Assembly (NCBI RefSeq): GCF_002025705.1
Contig: NZ_CP018846.1
Coordinates: forward strand, 2,037,501-2,101,500
Length of the DNA: 64,000 bases
Direction of reading: 5' to 3'
Source of the DNA: Pseudomonas putida
Lineage (GTDB): Bacteria > Pseudomonadota > Gammaproteobacteria > Pseudomonadales > Pseudomonadaceae
The notes beneath the pieces were generated by a model. It was not told the origin of the DNA. It did not search any database and worked only from the letters and a program-made list of their open reading frames with translations. The translations under genes were made by a program, and so were the position numbers. Positions 56,710 to 64,000 of the stretch are shown here, in pieces; positions within the stretch are counted from its first letter, which is position 1; each line of letters begins with the position of its first letter.

Positions 56710-56746
56710 TCCCTACCCAATTCCAATAATCACCCCGTGAGCCCCC

Positions 56747-57418
56747 ATGACCGACCCCGTAGCCCCCCTCAGCCCGCCTGAACCCTCGGCTACGCGCCAA
56801 CCGCGCAAGAACAACCCCGAGAAAACCCGCGAGGACATCCTCCAGGCCGCCATCAACGAGTTCGTCCAGCAAGGCCTGGCGGGCGCGCGCGTGGATGCCA
56901 TCGCCGAGCGTACGGCCACCTCCAAGCGCATGATCTACTACTACTTCGGCAGCAAGGAGCAGCTGTACGTCGAGTGCCTGGTCAAGCTCTACGGCGATAT
57001 CCGCAAGACCGAGCAGAGCCTGGACCTGGAGTCGCTGCCGGCCGAGCAGGCGATTCGCCGGCTGGCCGAGTTCACCTTCGACCACCACGACCGCAACGTC
57101 GATTTCGTGCGCATGGTCTGCACCGAGAACATCCACTACGGCGAATACGTCAAGAAGTCCCCGGCCATCCGCGAGATGAGCAGCCTGGTGCTGCAGGCAT
57201 TGAGCAGCACCCTGGAGCGTGGCGTGAAAGCGGGCGTGTTCCGCCCAGGCATCGAGGTCATCGATCTGCACATGCTGATGAGTTCGTTCTGCTTCTACCG
57301 GGTGTCCAACCGCCACACCTTCGGCGACATCTTCCAGATCGACCTGGCCGACGAGCAGGTCAAGCAGCGCCACCGGCAGATGATCTGCGACGTGGTGCTG
57401 AGCTACATCCGCGCCTGA
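56747..57418 (+). CDS. TetR-family regulator
   Basis: 223 residues with a Pro-rich extension of about 22 residues. HTH 'TREDILQAAINEFVQQGLAGARVDAIAERTATSKRMIYYYFGSKEQLY' at about 27-75, then an RutR-like C-domain ('HHDRNVDFVRMVCTENIHYGEYV'). Target unknown; it follows the reductase gene by 37 bases and converges on the glxA-type gene. Confidence 0.88.
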   Translation: MTDPVAPLSPPEPSATRQPRKNNPEKTREDILQAAINEFVQQGLAGARVDAIAERTATSKRMIYYYFGSKEQLYVECLVKLYGDIRKTEQSLDLESLPAEQAIRRLAEFTFDHHDRNVDFVRMVCTENIHYGEYVKKSPAIREMSSLVLQALSSTLERGVKAGVFRPGIEVIDLHMLMSSFCFYRVSNRHTFGDIFQIDLADEQVKQRHRQMICDVVLSYIRA

Positions 57419-57424
57419 CCCTGC

Positions 57425-58387
57425 TTACTCGCCCAGCCGTTGCTCGCGTGACGGCGGGTAGCCGAAATAGGCGGCGTAGCACTTGCTGAAGTGCGACACC
57501 GAAACGAAGCCGCAGGCCACTGCCACTTCCATCACCGACAGGTCGGAATACTGCAGCAGGCGGCGGCTCTTGGTGATGCGCAGTTCCATGTAGTAGCGCC
57601 GCGGCGAGGTGCCGAGCTGGGCCTGGAACAGGCGGTCGATCTGCCGGCGCGAGCGGCCGCTGTAGGCGGCCAGCTGGTCGAGGCTGAGGGTTTCTTCGAG
57701 GTTGTTTTCCATCAGCTCGACAATGGTGCGCAGGTGCAGGCTCATGGACTTTTTCGCCCCAGGGCCGACCTGGCGGTAGCGCGCGCCAGAGAACGACAGG
57801 ATTTCTTCCACGCCTTCGGCCAGGCCGTCGCCGTACAGGCGGCGCACCAGGCCGAGCATGAGTTCCATGGCGCCATTGGGGCTGGCGGCGCTGAGGCGGT
57901 CGCGGTCGAGGGTGAAGCTGGCCGGGGTGATGCGGGTTTGCGGGCTGCGCTCGGACAGGCTGGCGCGCTGTTCGGGGTGGATGCTGCAGCCGTAGTCGTC
58001 GAGCACGCCGGCACGGCCGAGGAACCAGGCGCCGTTCCACAGCCCGCCCAGGGCCATGCCGTGGGTCGCGCAGTCGCCCAGCAAACGGTCGAGTTCGGGG
58101 TATTTCAGCGGCGTACGCAGGCCGCCGCAGACGATCAGCAGGTCGAGTTCCTTGAGTTCGTTGGCGGACAGCTCGCTGGCGACCAGTTCCAGGCCCAGGT
58201 CGCTCAGCACCCGGTCGCCCTTGAGTGACAGCGGAGTGAAGCGGAAGCTGTCGGCGCGCAGCAGGTTGGCGGTGACCAGCACGTCCATGGCCACGGTGAA
58301 GCTGGCCATCGAGAAATGCTCGAGCAGGATGAAGTCGACGCGGTAGGGGGCCTCGGGGCTTCCGGCGCTGGCCTTTAGCCGCAGCAT
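57425..58387 (-). CDS. GlxA-family regulator (DJ-1/PfpI-like domain plus AraC HTH)
   Basis: 320 residues. N-terminal glutamine-amidotransferase-like domain ('VDFILLEHFSMASFTVAMDVLVTANLL', 'LDLLIVCGGLRTP'). The C-terminal AraC pair 'LSLDQLAAYSGRSRRQIDRLFQAQLGTSPRRYYMELRITKSRRLL' and 'VMEVAVACGFVSVSHFSKCYAAYFGYPPSREQR' follows. It resembles GbdR/CdhR/ArgR-type regulators of quaternary amine or amino acid genes. The start at MLRLKASAGS was chosen; reading upstream enters a REP. Confidence 0.85.
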   Translation of the reverse strand: MLRLKASAGSPEAPYRVDFILLEHFSMASFTVAMDVLVTANLLRADSFRFTPLSLKGDRVLSDLGLELVASELSANELKELDLLIVCGGLRTPLKYPELDRLLGDCATHGMALGGLWNGAWFLGRAGVLDDYGCSIHPEQRASLSERSPQTRITPASFTLDRDRLSAASPNGAMELMLGLVRRLYGDGLAEGVEEILSFSGARYRQVGPGAKKSMSLHLRTIVELMENNLEETLSLDQLAAYSGRSRRQIDRLFQAQLGTSPRRYYMELRITKSRRLLQYSDLSVMEVAVACGFVSVSHFSKCYAAYFGYPPSREQRLGE

Positions 58388-58560
58388 GTTGCTGGTGCTG
58401 GTCTTCTTGCTGAACTGGCGTGGGGTGGGCACTCTGGACTCCGCTTCCTGGCTGGCCAGCAGAGTGTGGCGGCAGCGTGCGGGAAAGACAATCGCCAGCG
58501 GGCACGTGTCGTATTGCAGGTCGTGTTGAGGCAACTGGACTGGGTAGCAGGCGCGGTCAC

Positions 58561-58676
58561 TGTGGGAGCGGCCTTGCGTCGCGAAAGGGCCGCAAAGCAG
58601 CCCCAGAACCTCAATATCACGCAGGGATCGCTGGGGCCGCTTTGCGGCCCTTTCGCGACGCAAGGCCGCTCCCACA
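58561..58676. repeat. BIME: inverted REP pair
   Basis: Arms TGTGGGAGCGGCCTTGCGTC / its complement, pairing about 45 bases. The gene-free gap 58388-58756 otherwise holds only the leader of the glxA-type gene. Confidence 0.88.
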
Positions 58677-58756
58677 TGGGCCACCTCAAGCCTGGTGCCT
58701 TGCTCAGGCCTGGCAGTCGGCGAACACCTTCCCCTGTTCCAGCACGAAAGCCGGCT

Positions 58757-59656
58757 TCAGCACGCGGCGTTCGGGAAGCCGCCACGCAGGTTCTCCCGCA
58801 GCCAGGCCATGAACCACAGCGCATCCTCGCCGGGCGTGGGTGTCGGGCTCAGTACCTGGTAACTTTCCAGCGCCACCCCTTGGGCCACGCAGCGTACCAG
58901 GCTACCGTCGGCCAGCTCTTGTGCCACCAGCACTTCGGTGGCCAAGGCAATGCCATGCCCCGCCTTGGCCAGGTTCAGCACAATGTCGTTGCTCACATGG
59001 GAGGTGTCGGCCTTGACGCATTGCCGTATGCCCTGGGCGGCGAACCAGCTGCTCCACCAGCTGCCACTGTCGACATGGATCAGTTTGCACCTGGGCAGGT
59101 CGGCCACCGCCAGCGCCAAGGGCAGCGTCGCCCTGAAAGCGGGTGAGCAGACGGCAAACACCTCTGGGCGGATCAGTACTTCGTGCACTCCCGACAATTC
59201 CCCCGGCAAGCCATAGGCGATGGCCAGGTCCGCCTGGCGGGCATCGACGCTGGTGAAGGTGGCGTTGGGTTCGATGGCGATCTTCAGCTCCGGGCGCAGG
59301 GCCTTGAGCGCCTCGATACGCGGAGTCAGCCAGCGCGAGGCGAAGGCGGGCACGCACAGGATCCGCAGCCAGCGCTCGGGTACCCGGCGGCCCACCACCT
59401 GGCCGGCATGGGCCAGCATCTTCAAGGCCTCCGAGACGGATTGGTAGTAATAGGCGCCTTCCGGGGTCAGGCTCACGCCCCGCGGCGAGCGGTCGAGCAG
59501 GCGCACGCCCAGCCAGTCTTCGAGAATCTTCACATGCCGGCCGATGGCGGGCTGGGTCACATGCAATGCCTGGGCGGCGGCGACGTAGCTGCCCAGGCGC
59601 GCAGCGGCCTCAAAGGCGCGCACGGCGTTCAGGGGAGGGAGCCGGTCGAGGGTCAT
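58757..59656 (-). CDS. LysR-family regulator (GcvA-like)
   Basis: 299 residues. 'PPLNAVRAFEAAARLGSYVAAAQALHVTQPAIGRHVKILEDWLGV' HTH at about 6-50, with the GcvA/AmpR-type binding domain ('LCVPAFASRWLTPRIEAL'). It is divergent from the serine hydrolase gene over 119 bases. The arrangement is that of ampR-ampC, which suggests control of the hydrolase. Confidence 0.88.
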   Translation of the reverse strand: MTLDRLPPLNAVRAFEAAARLGSYVAAAQALHVTQPAIGRHVKILEDWLGVRLLDRSPRGVSLTPEGAYYYQSVSEALKMLAHAGQVVGRRVPERWLRILCVPAFASRWLTPRIEALKALRPELKIAIEPNATFTSVDARQADLAIAYGLPGELSGVHEVLIRPEVFAVCSPAFRATLPLALAVADLPRCKLIHVDSGSWWSSWFAAQGIRQCVKADTSHVSNDIVLNLAKAGHGIALATEVLVAQELADGSLVRCVAQGVALESYQVLSPTPTPGEDALWFMAWLRENLRGGFPNAAC

Positions 59657-59775
59657 GGGCAAACCTGAGCTTGTTAGTTTTTTTAATAGTGGCTGCAAAT
59701 TTATTGTGCTTTTCCGGCCCTGGCAACTTGTCCAGACTCGCTGGGCGTACTTCCACACCTTGCGAGGAGCGGCCC

Positions 59776-61098
59776 ATGCCGGCATTTCCAACAATAAGAA
59801 CATCCCTGACTGCCTTGGCCGTCGTAGCAGCCATGAGTGGCGTGGCCCACGCCGCAGAAGACAAAGGGCCATGCGGCGTGCCAGGGTTGAAAACCTGCCC
59901 GCAACCCTTCGACAAGACATTGCCTGCGGCCAAGGACATGCTCAGCTGGGACCAGGCCACCCGGGTGGTCGGCTTCCGCAATACCTACCGCCTGTATGGC
60001 GGCGATGTGTTCAGCACCCAGGGCGCCAAGCCGTTCCCGCTGCCCGAAGCGGCCCACAAGCTGGCCGCGGTGCGCTACACCCTGGACGGCAAGCCACAAG
60101 GCATCGCTGACTATGAGCGCAACCAGAGCGTCACCGGCCTGCTGATCCTCAAGGACGGCAAGGTCGCCTACGAGCACTATGCCCAGGGCAACACGCCACA
60201 GACCCTGTGGACCTCCCGCTCGGTGGCCAAGTCGGTGGTCAGCGTGCTGGTCGGGGTAGCGATCAAGCAGGGCAAGATACATTCGGTAGACGACAAGATC
60301 ACCCGCTACATCCCCGAGCTCGAAGGCACCGCCTGGCAGGACGTGACCCTGCATCAGTTGCTGCAGCACACCTCGGGCGTGGTCTGGGACGAAAACTACG
60401 CCTCGAAGGATTCCGACTTCTCCCACATGACCCAATGCGAAGCGACGCCGGACCCTTACACCTGCGTGTTCAACCTGGTGAAGTCGGTGAAGCGCAAGCC
60501 AGGTGTGAAACCGGGCGAAGTGTGGTCGTACAACACCGGCGGCGCCTGGCTGGTCGGCCGGGTCCTGGAAAATGCTACCGGCCAGACACTGGCCAAGAAC
60601 CTCGAAGCGCAGATCTGGAGCCGCTACGGCATGCAGCAGGACGGCGTCTGGCATGCACTGGTGCCGGGCAAGGTCGACATGGGTGGGCATGGTTTCAACG
60701 CCACGCTGCGGGACTGGGGCCGCTTTGGCCAGTTCGTGATGAGTGGCGGCCAGTTGCCAAGCGGCGAAAAACTGTTGCCGGATGACTGGATCGCCCGCTC
60801 CACCCACTGGACCCAGGCCAAGGGTTCGGTGACGGCGGCGGCGCCGAACGGGCAGTACGGTTACCAGTGGTGGTACAACGCACCGGCTGCCGATGCCAAC
60901 CTTGAGCCGAAGAAGACCACGACCAGTGACCAGACCTTCTGGGCGCTGGGCATCTACGGCCAGACCATCGCGATCAACCCGGCCGAGAAACTGGTGATGG
61001 TGCAGTGGTCGACCTGGAAGAACGCCGAAACGCCGAGTTCCCTCTATGACGAGCAGGCGGTTTTCGTCAACGCGGTGTCCCAGGCCTTGCACCCATAG
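59776..61098 (+). CDS. exported serine hydrolase (class C beta-lactamase fold)
   Basis: 440 residues with a signal peptide (cleavage near AHA-AED). Catalytic SxxK in 'SRSVAKSVVSVLVGVAI', YxN in 'VWSYNTGGAW', with 'LLQHTSGVVWDENY' and a C-terminal 'WALGIYGQTIAINP' in place of KTG. Probably an esterase or peptidase of the beta-lactamase-related group, not a resistance AmpC, because the third motif is HYGQ/IYGQ-like. ATG at 59776 with GAGGAG. The LysR gene is divergent. Confidence 0.87.
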   Translation: MPAFPTIRTSLTALAVVAAMSGVAHAAEDKGPCGVPGLKTCPQPFDKTLPAAKDMLSWDQATRVVGFRNTYRLYGGDVFSTQGAKPFPLPEAAHKLAAVRYTLDGKPQGIADYERNQSVTGLLILKDGKVAYEHYAQGNTPQTLWTSRSVAKSVVSVLVGVAIKQGKIHSVDDKITRYIPELEGTAWQDVTLHQLLQHTSGVVWDENYASKDSDFSHMTQCEATPDPYTCVFNLVKSVKRKPGVKPGEVWSYNTGGAWLVGRVLENATGQTLAKNLEAQIWSRYGMQQDGVWHALVPGKVDMGGHGFNATLRDWGRFGQFVMSGGQLPSGEKLLPDDWIARSTHWTQAKGSVTAAAPNGQYGYQWWYNAPAADANLEPKKTTTSDQTFWALGIYGQTIAINPAEKLVMVQWSTWKNAETPSSLYDEQAVFVNAVSQALHP

Positions 61099-61164
61099 CA
61101 AATCGGAATGAACCCTCACCGTTGGCTGTAACCCAACCCCTTACATGCCAACGGGAGAGTGCTC

Positions 61165-61377
61165 ATGGAAATCGGAACGATCTGGATCATTGTCGCGGCC
61201 TTGGTCATCCTGCTGGAGATCTTCGCCATCTGGCACATCATCGGCAGCGATCGGCGCGCGGAACGCAAGATGCTGTGGATCGTGTTCGTGGTCTATGCAC
61301 CGTTCCCGGGGTTGCTGTTCTGGGCCTGGCGTGGGCCACGGGCGGTGAAGGGCAGGGCGGTGCTGCAGGAAAAATGA
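61165..61377 (+). CDS. small membrane protein with PLD nuclease N-terminal-type domain
   Basis: 70 residues with two TM helices ('IWIIVAALVILLEIFAIWHIIGSD' and 'LWIVFVVYAPFPGLLFWAW') split by 'RRAERKML'. This is the PLDc_N module without the nuclease. ATG at 61165 with GGGAG 7 bases upstream; a GTG at 61159 is too close to the site. Function unknown. Confidence 0.75.
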   Translation: MEIGTIWIIVAALVILLEIFAIWHIIGSDRRAERKMLWIVFVVYAPFPGLLFWAWRGPRAVKGRAVLQEK

Positions 61378-61384
61378 CGGCAGC

Positions 61385-61411
61385 GGTATCAGGCGCGCGG
61401 CGCCTGATACC
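61385..61411. terminator. bidirectional hairpin terminator
   Basis: 12-bp perfect stem GGTATCAGGCGC / GCGCCTGATACC with a 3-base loop, exactly between the stops of the two convergent genes. No long U-run on either side. Confidence 0.7.
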
Positions 61412-61418
61412 GGTGGCT

Positions 61419-61745
61419 TCAGTCGGGGCTGATGCCGATCTTGATGGCCGGGTCGAGGCCGCTGACCATCAGGCTGCCGGCGAAGCCGACCGTGTCCTGC
61501 ACTTCCAGCGCCTTGAATGCGTCACGGATGCGGGCACGGATCGACTTGCCGGCCTCCTTGCGTTTTTCATCAGGGGTACCTGGGGACAGGACCAGCTCAC
61601 CGTGAAGCGTCGTTTCGACCTTGCCGGAGGTCTTCCAGCCCATTTCTTCACGCAGGTGAGTGCGCGCTGCTGCGGCGTCAGCCTCATGGTCGCTGTTGAC
61701 CGGGCTGATGGTATAGGCGAGTTGGAACGCGTAGGACTTGCTCAT
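61419..61745 (-). CDS. conserved-looking protein of unknown function
   Basis: 108 residues (MSKSYAFQLAYTISPVNSDHEADAAAARTHLREEMGW...). Alternating strands then an acidic-basic helix; 'TTLHGELVLSPGTPDEKRKEAGKSIRARIRDAF' and 'DTVGFAGSLMVSGLDPAIKIGI'. No signal peptide. I recognise no domain. ATG at 61745 rather than 61793, because the extension is low-complexity Arg/Ala. Confidence 0.7.
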   Translation of the reverse strand: MSKSYAFQLAYTISPVNSDHEADAAAARTHLREEMGWKTSGKVETTLHGELVLSPGTPDEKRKEAGKSIRARIRDAFKALEVQDTVGFAGSLMVSGLDPAIKIGISPD

Positions 61746-61947
61746 GGCTTTTCCTTCAGTGAAGCGGCGCTGCGCCGCGGCTCTGGCCTCCATGCCGGGA
61801 GCTGCAATCTAGCGAACTGCGGGCCGTATTCCTACATACGCGGTGTTGAGCTTCATTAGCGCAACAAAGAAAAATCCTACAGCTGCTTGACCTCTACCTA
61901 ACTCGAGCCAACAGACTCGGACGCTCATTCACACGAAGGAGCGTTCC

Positions 61948-62355
61948 ATGACCCACGCATTCCAGTTGTTCAATCCTCAAGGCCTGTACGACCCCAGCGC
62001 CAATGCCTATTCCCATGTTGCCGAGGTCAGCGCCGGTAGCCGCCTGCTGTTTATCGCGGGGCAGGGTGGGGAGGATGGCAATGGGCAGCTTTCACATGAA
62101 TTCGCCGAACAGGCCCGCCAGGCACTGGCCAATCTGCAGACTGCGCTGGTTTCGAAAGGGGCAGGCCTGGCACAGGTGTTCAAGCTGACGTTGCTGATTG
62201 TCGATCACAGCGAGGCGCGGTTGGCGCAATGGGTGGCCGAGGCGGACAGGGCCTGGGGCGGGCACATGAAGCCGACCTGCACGCTGATACCGGTAGCGCG
62301 CCTGGCGCTGGATGGCATGCTGGTGGAGATCGAGGCCGTGGCCGCTGTGGCATAA
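61948..62355 (+). CDS. Rid-family (YjgF/YER057c/UK114) protein
   Basis: 135 residues. 'NPQGLYDPSANAYSHVAEVSAGSRLLFIAGQGG', 'FAEQARQALANLQTALVSKGAGLAQVFKLTLLIVDHS', and 'PTCTLIPVARLALDGMLVEIEAVA'. RidA-type enamine/imine deaminase fold, although the usual RidA Arg near the C-terminus is seen only as 'VARLALDG', so it may belong to another Rid subgroup. AAGGAG precedes the ATG. A REP and the IS110 element follow. Confidence 0.87.
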   Translation: MTHAFQLFNPQGLYDPSANAYSHVAEVSAGSRLLFIAGQGGEDGNGQLSHEFAEQARQALANLQTALVSKGAGLAQVFKLTLLIVDHSEARLAQWVAEADRAWGGHMKPTCTLIPVARLALDGMLVEIEAVAAVA

Positions 62356-62363
62356 GCCTGTGA

Positions 62364-62388
62364 CGGCCTATTCGCGGGTAAACCCGCT
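62364..62388. repeat. left half of a REP interrupted by the IS110 element
   Basis: CGGCCTATTCGCGGGTAAAC then CCGCT, where the REP stops. The missing continuation CTCCCACAGG starts at 63630. Joining the two halves restores a normal REP. Confidence 0.75.
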
Positions 62389-62416
62389 TGTGTCTTGGCG
62401 AGGGAATAGAATCTGA

Positions 62417-62576
62417 AGTGAGAGCGGTGAATGGCAAGCTGATAGCCCGAGGTGCCTTGAGCACGTGTGGGAGCAAAAGCTGCCATTCACCGTTCCACTT
62501 TGGCGAGAGCCCGAACAGTTGGATGAGGGCCGTAATCTCGAATCACAAGCGTGGGCCAAGCCAAAGCGCTCTCACT
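62417..62576 (+). ncRNA. putative bridge RNA of the IS110 element
   Basis: Outer stem AGTGAGAG (62417-62424) with CTCTCACT (62569-62576). Target loop: stem 62425-62435 / 62482-62492 (11 bp), inner stem AGCT 62437-62440 / 62478-62481, guide AGCCCG (62444-62449), apical hairpin GTGC-CTTGA-GCAC (62452-62464), guide TGTGGGAGC (62466-62474). Donor loop: stem CTTTGGC / GCCAAAG (62498-62504 / 62560-62566), inner GCCC / GGGC, guide ACAGTTG (62515-62521), guide CACAAGC (62544-62550). The guides match the REP target and the element ends (63623-63629; 62386-62392). Transcript ends not known. Confidence 0.8.
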
Positions 62577-62600
62577 CCTTGAGTTTAAGAGGGTTTGGCC

Positions 62601-63536
62601 ATGTCTTCCTCTGTCGGCATCGATGTTTCCAGTGCCACACTTGCCGTTCACATCCGCCCTGAGGGTGTGAACTTCAGTGTTTCCAATGACTTGAAAGGAT
62701 TTCAACTGCTCGTCGAAAAGCTTGGCGGGTATGCAGTTTCAATGGTTTTGCTCGAAGCTACCGGTGGTTACGAGTGCAATGTCCTCAAAGCGCTGCAGGA
62801 TGCCGACTTTCCGGTTTGCCGGATCAATCCCAGTCGTGCCCGGGACTTTGCCAAGTCGATGGGTAAACGCGCCAAGACCGATCCCATTGACGCCGCTGTT
62901 TTGGCTCACCTGGCTGAAGTGATGCCCCCACGGCCTTGCCAGGTGATGACACCTGAGCGAGCTTTGCTGCGCGAACTGCTTATGCAGCGGGATCGCTTCG
63001 TCCAACAGCGCGACGATGACAAGCGGCGTCTGAAGCAGGCGCGGGCTATCAGTGTTTGTTTGCGGTTGGAACAACACATTGCCTATCTGAAGGGTGAAAT
63101 TCGAGCGCTGGAACAGGAGATCGCACAGCAGGCAGCAGCTTTGCCTGATGATCGTGTCAAACAGCTCACGCAAGTCAAAGGAATTGGTCTGATTACTGCC
63201 GGAAAGCTGATGGCCTTGCTGCCAGAGCTGGGCCAGGTGGATAAGAAGGAAATTGCCGCCTTGGTCGGTGTTGCGCCATTCAATCAGGACAGCGGCAAGC
63301 AGTCGGGCAAGCGTTCAATCTGGGGTGGGCGCTCACAAGTCAGGCGGGCGCTCTATATGGCCTGTTGGGTGGTGATCCGGCATAACAAAGACTTCAGCGA
63401 GCGTTACAACGCGCTGCGAGCGCAGGGGAAATGCGCGAAGGTAGCAGTGGTGGCGTGCATGCGGGTATTGATAGTGCGGCTGAACGCGATGCTCAAGACT
63501 GGAACGCCCTGGCAGGAACAGGTAGTTCACTCATAG
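62601..63536 (+). CDS. IS110-family DEDD recombinase
   Basis: 311 residues. N-terminal RuvC-like domain with Asp8 (GIDVSS), Glu52 (LLEATGGYE), Asp94 and Asp97 (KTDPIDA). A coiled coil at about 145-180 follows. The C-terminal Tnp_20 domain contains 'VKGIGLITAGKLMALLPEL' and 'VGVAPFNQDSGKQSGKR', with Ser231 as the likely nucleophile. The residue spacing is very close to that of the characterised IS621 recombinase. The ATG at 62601 has AAGAGGG upstream; an in-frame TTG at 62595 is less likely. Confidence 0.93.
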   Translation: MSSSVGIDVSSATLAVHIRPEGVNFSVSNDLKGFQLLVEKLGGYAVSMVLLEATGGYECNVLKALQDADFPVCRINPSRARDFAKSMGKRAKTDPIDAAVLAHLAEVMPPRPCQVMTPERALLRELLMQRDRFVQQRDDDKRRLKQARAISVCLRLEQHIAYLKGEIRALEQEIAQQAAALPDDRVKQLTQVKGIGLITAGKLMALLPELGQVDKKEIAALVGVAPFNQDSGKQSGKRSIWGGRSQVRRALYMACWVVIRHNKDFSERYNALRAQGKCAKVAVVACMRVLIVRLNAMLKTGTPWQEQVVHS

Positions 63537-63629
63537 GATCCAGCCTTGCTGGCGATGCCTGACAGAGTCGGGCTCGGGGCGCTACGCGCCCCATCGCTGG
63601 CAAGGCCAGCTTCCACAAGAAGACAGTTG

Positions 63630-63700
63630 CTCCCACAGGTACTGTGCAGAACTCAGACCAGTGATGAACCTGTAGGAGCGGGTTTACCCGCGAAAGGGCC
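63630..63700. repeat. right half of the interrupted REP and its inverted partner
   Basis: CTCCCACAGG (63630-63639) completes the left REP half, and TGTAGGAGCGGGTTTACCCG from 63671 is the inverted partner REP. A different small palindrome (GCCTTGCTGGCGATG / CATCGCTGGCAAGGC, 63543-63606) lies in the element's right end. Confidence 0.7.
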
Positions 63701-63754
63701 AGTGCAGGCAATACAAAAGCCTTAGAATGGTCTTTTCCCCGAGCCATCCCCACC

Positions 63755-64000
63755 ATGCTGCCCATCGAACTGTTGCCCACCACCCCCGACCAGGCCGAAC
63801 TGATCCGCAACCTCTATCAGTTCTACGCCTATGAGTCCTCCGACTGGGAGCAGGAAGACGTCGAGGTGGACGGCCGCTTCTACATCCACGAAGAACACCT
63901 GCAGCGCTACTGGCAGTCCCCAGGCTGGAGCGCCAGCCTGGTGCTGGTGGATGGTTTCATCGCCGGCTTCGTGCTGGTCGAGCGCAGCGAACTGCCCGGC
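63755..64000 (+). CDS. GNAT-family acetyltransferase, C-terminus beyond window
   Basis: 82 residues are present: MLPIELLPTTPDQAELIRNL, 'YQFYAYESSDWEQEDVEVDGRFYIHEEHLQRYW', 'SASLVLVDGFIAGFVLVER'. The order of an N-terminal helix pair then strand 'GFIAGFVLVER' is GNAT-like. The acetyl-CoA loop would lie beyond the edge. Family call is moderate. Confidence 0.7.
   Translation, partial: MLPIELLPTTPDQAELIRNLYQFYAYESSDWEQEDVEVDGRFYIHEEHLQRYWQSPGWSASLVLVDGFIAGFVLVERSELPG

Larger units (their letters stand above)
62389..63631 (+). mobile_element. IS110-family element (IS621-like) inserted in a REP
   Basis: About 1243 bp counting one copy of the CT core (core copies at 62387-62388 and 63630-63631). 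There are no long inverted ends; short TGTCTT (62391-62396) and AAGACA (63620-63625) mirror each other near the ends. The recombinase gene has 212 bases upstream and about 95 downstream, close to the layout of IS621, which also inserts in REP elements around a CT dinucleotide. Confidence 0.8.

Noticed and set aside
59776..61098. Classical AmpC beta-lactamase with its AmpR regulator
   Set aside because: The KTG motif is missing, the SxxK context differs and length is larger; a beta-lactamase-fold hydrolase is the safer call.

Overview
The window looks like a chromosomal segment of a Pseudomonas putida-group bacterium. It is GC-rich, its genes give full-length matches to P. putida proteins I recognise (PvdA, GloA, the TurA/TurB-type H-NS analogue, CobF, DOPA decarboxylase, QuiC1), and REP/BIME palindromes of the P. 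putida type lie between many genes. No tRNA, rRNA, CRISPR array or replication origin was seen.

Layout. 1-7200: iron acquisition and housekeeping (PepSY protein cut by the window edge, pyoverdine gene pvdA with a textbook PvdS promoter box, FlxA-like protein, PBP7-type endopeptidase, shikimate dehydrogenase-like protein, glyoxalase I, MvaT-family xenogeneic silencer). 7500-9700: OprD-family porin and cobF. 9700-16800: a signalling block with a giant three-receiver hybrid kinase, a CheR, a receiver-less CheB, a receiver-kinase hybrid and two stand-alone receivers; four of these genes overlap head to tail. 16900-20800: thiolase, 3-hydroxyacyl-CoA dehydrogenase and TetR operon, with a divergent AraC regulator. 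20800-30000: exported catalase, putative cyclase, stress and oxidoreductase genes with LysR partners. 30100-33930: LysR, then an MFS carrier, carbamoylase and acetylpolyamine deacetylase operon. 34000-38250: an AT-rich accessory island with a bacteriocin-like toxin and immunity pair, a frameshifted IS5-family element, IS and gene relics, a structured leader and a small DUF gene. 38290-46770: MocR regulator with amino acid permease, then a LysR/MFS/FAD-oxidase group that resembles aminoethylphosphonate catabolism. 46860-54190: YebC paralogue, DOPA decarboxylase, shikimate-type carrier and the dehydroshikimate dehydratase quiC. 54280-63540: chalcone isomerase-like/DUF3833/DUF2256 cluster, regulators, serine hydrolase, Rid protein, IS110 element. 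63755-end: a GNAT acetyltransferase cut by the edge.

The most striking object is the IS110 element at about 62389-63631. It interrupts a REP palindrome. The roughly 210-base leader before its recombinase gene folds into two looped hairpins. One loop carries sequences complementary to the REP target, including its CT core. The other carries sequences matching the element's own two ends. This is the architecture of an IS621-type bridge RNA. The guides can be read by eye and agree with the actual insertion site, and three intact REP copies elsewhere in the window match them.

Positions and motifs are read from the sequence. Family names are recognised from the translated proteins without a database search. 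Operon, regulator and substrate statements are inference unless stated otherwise.
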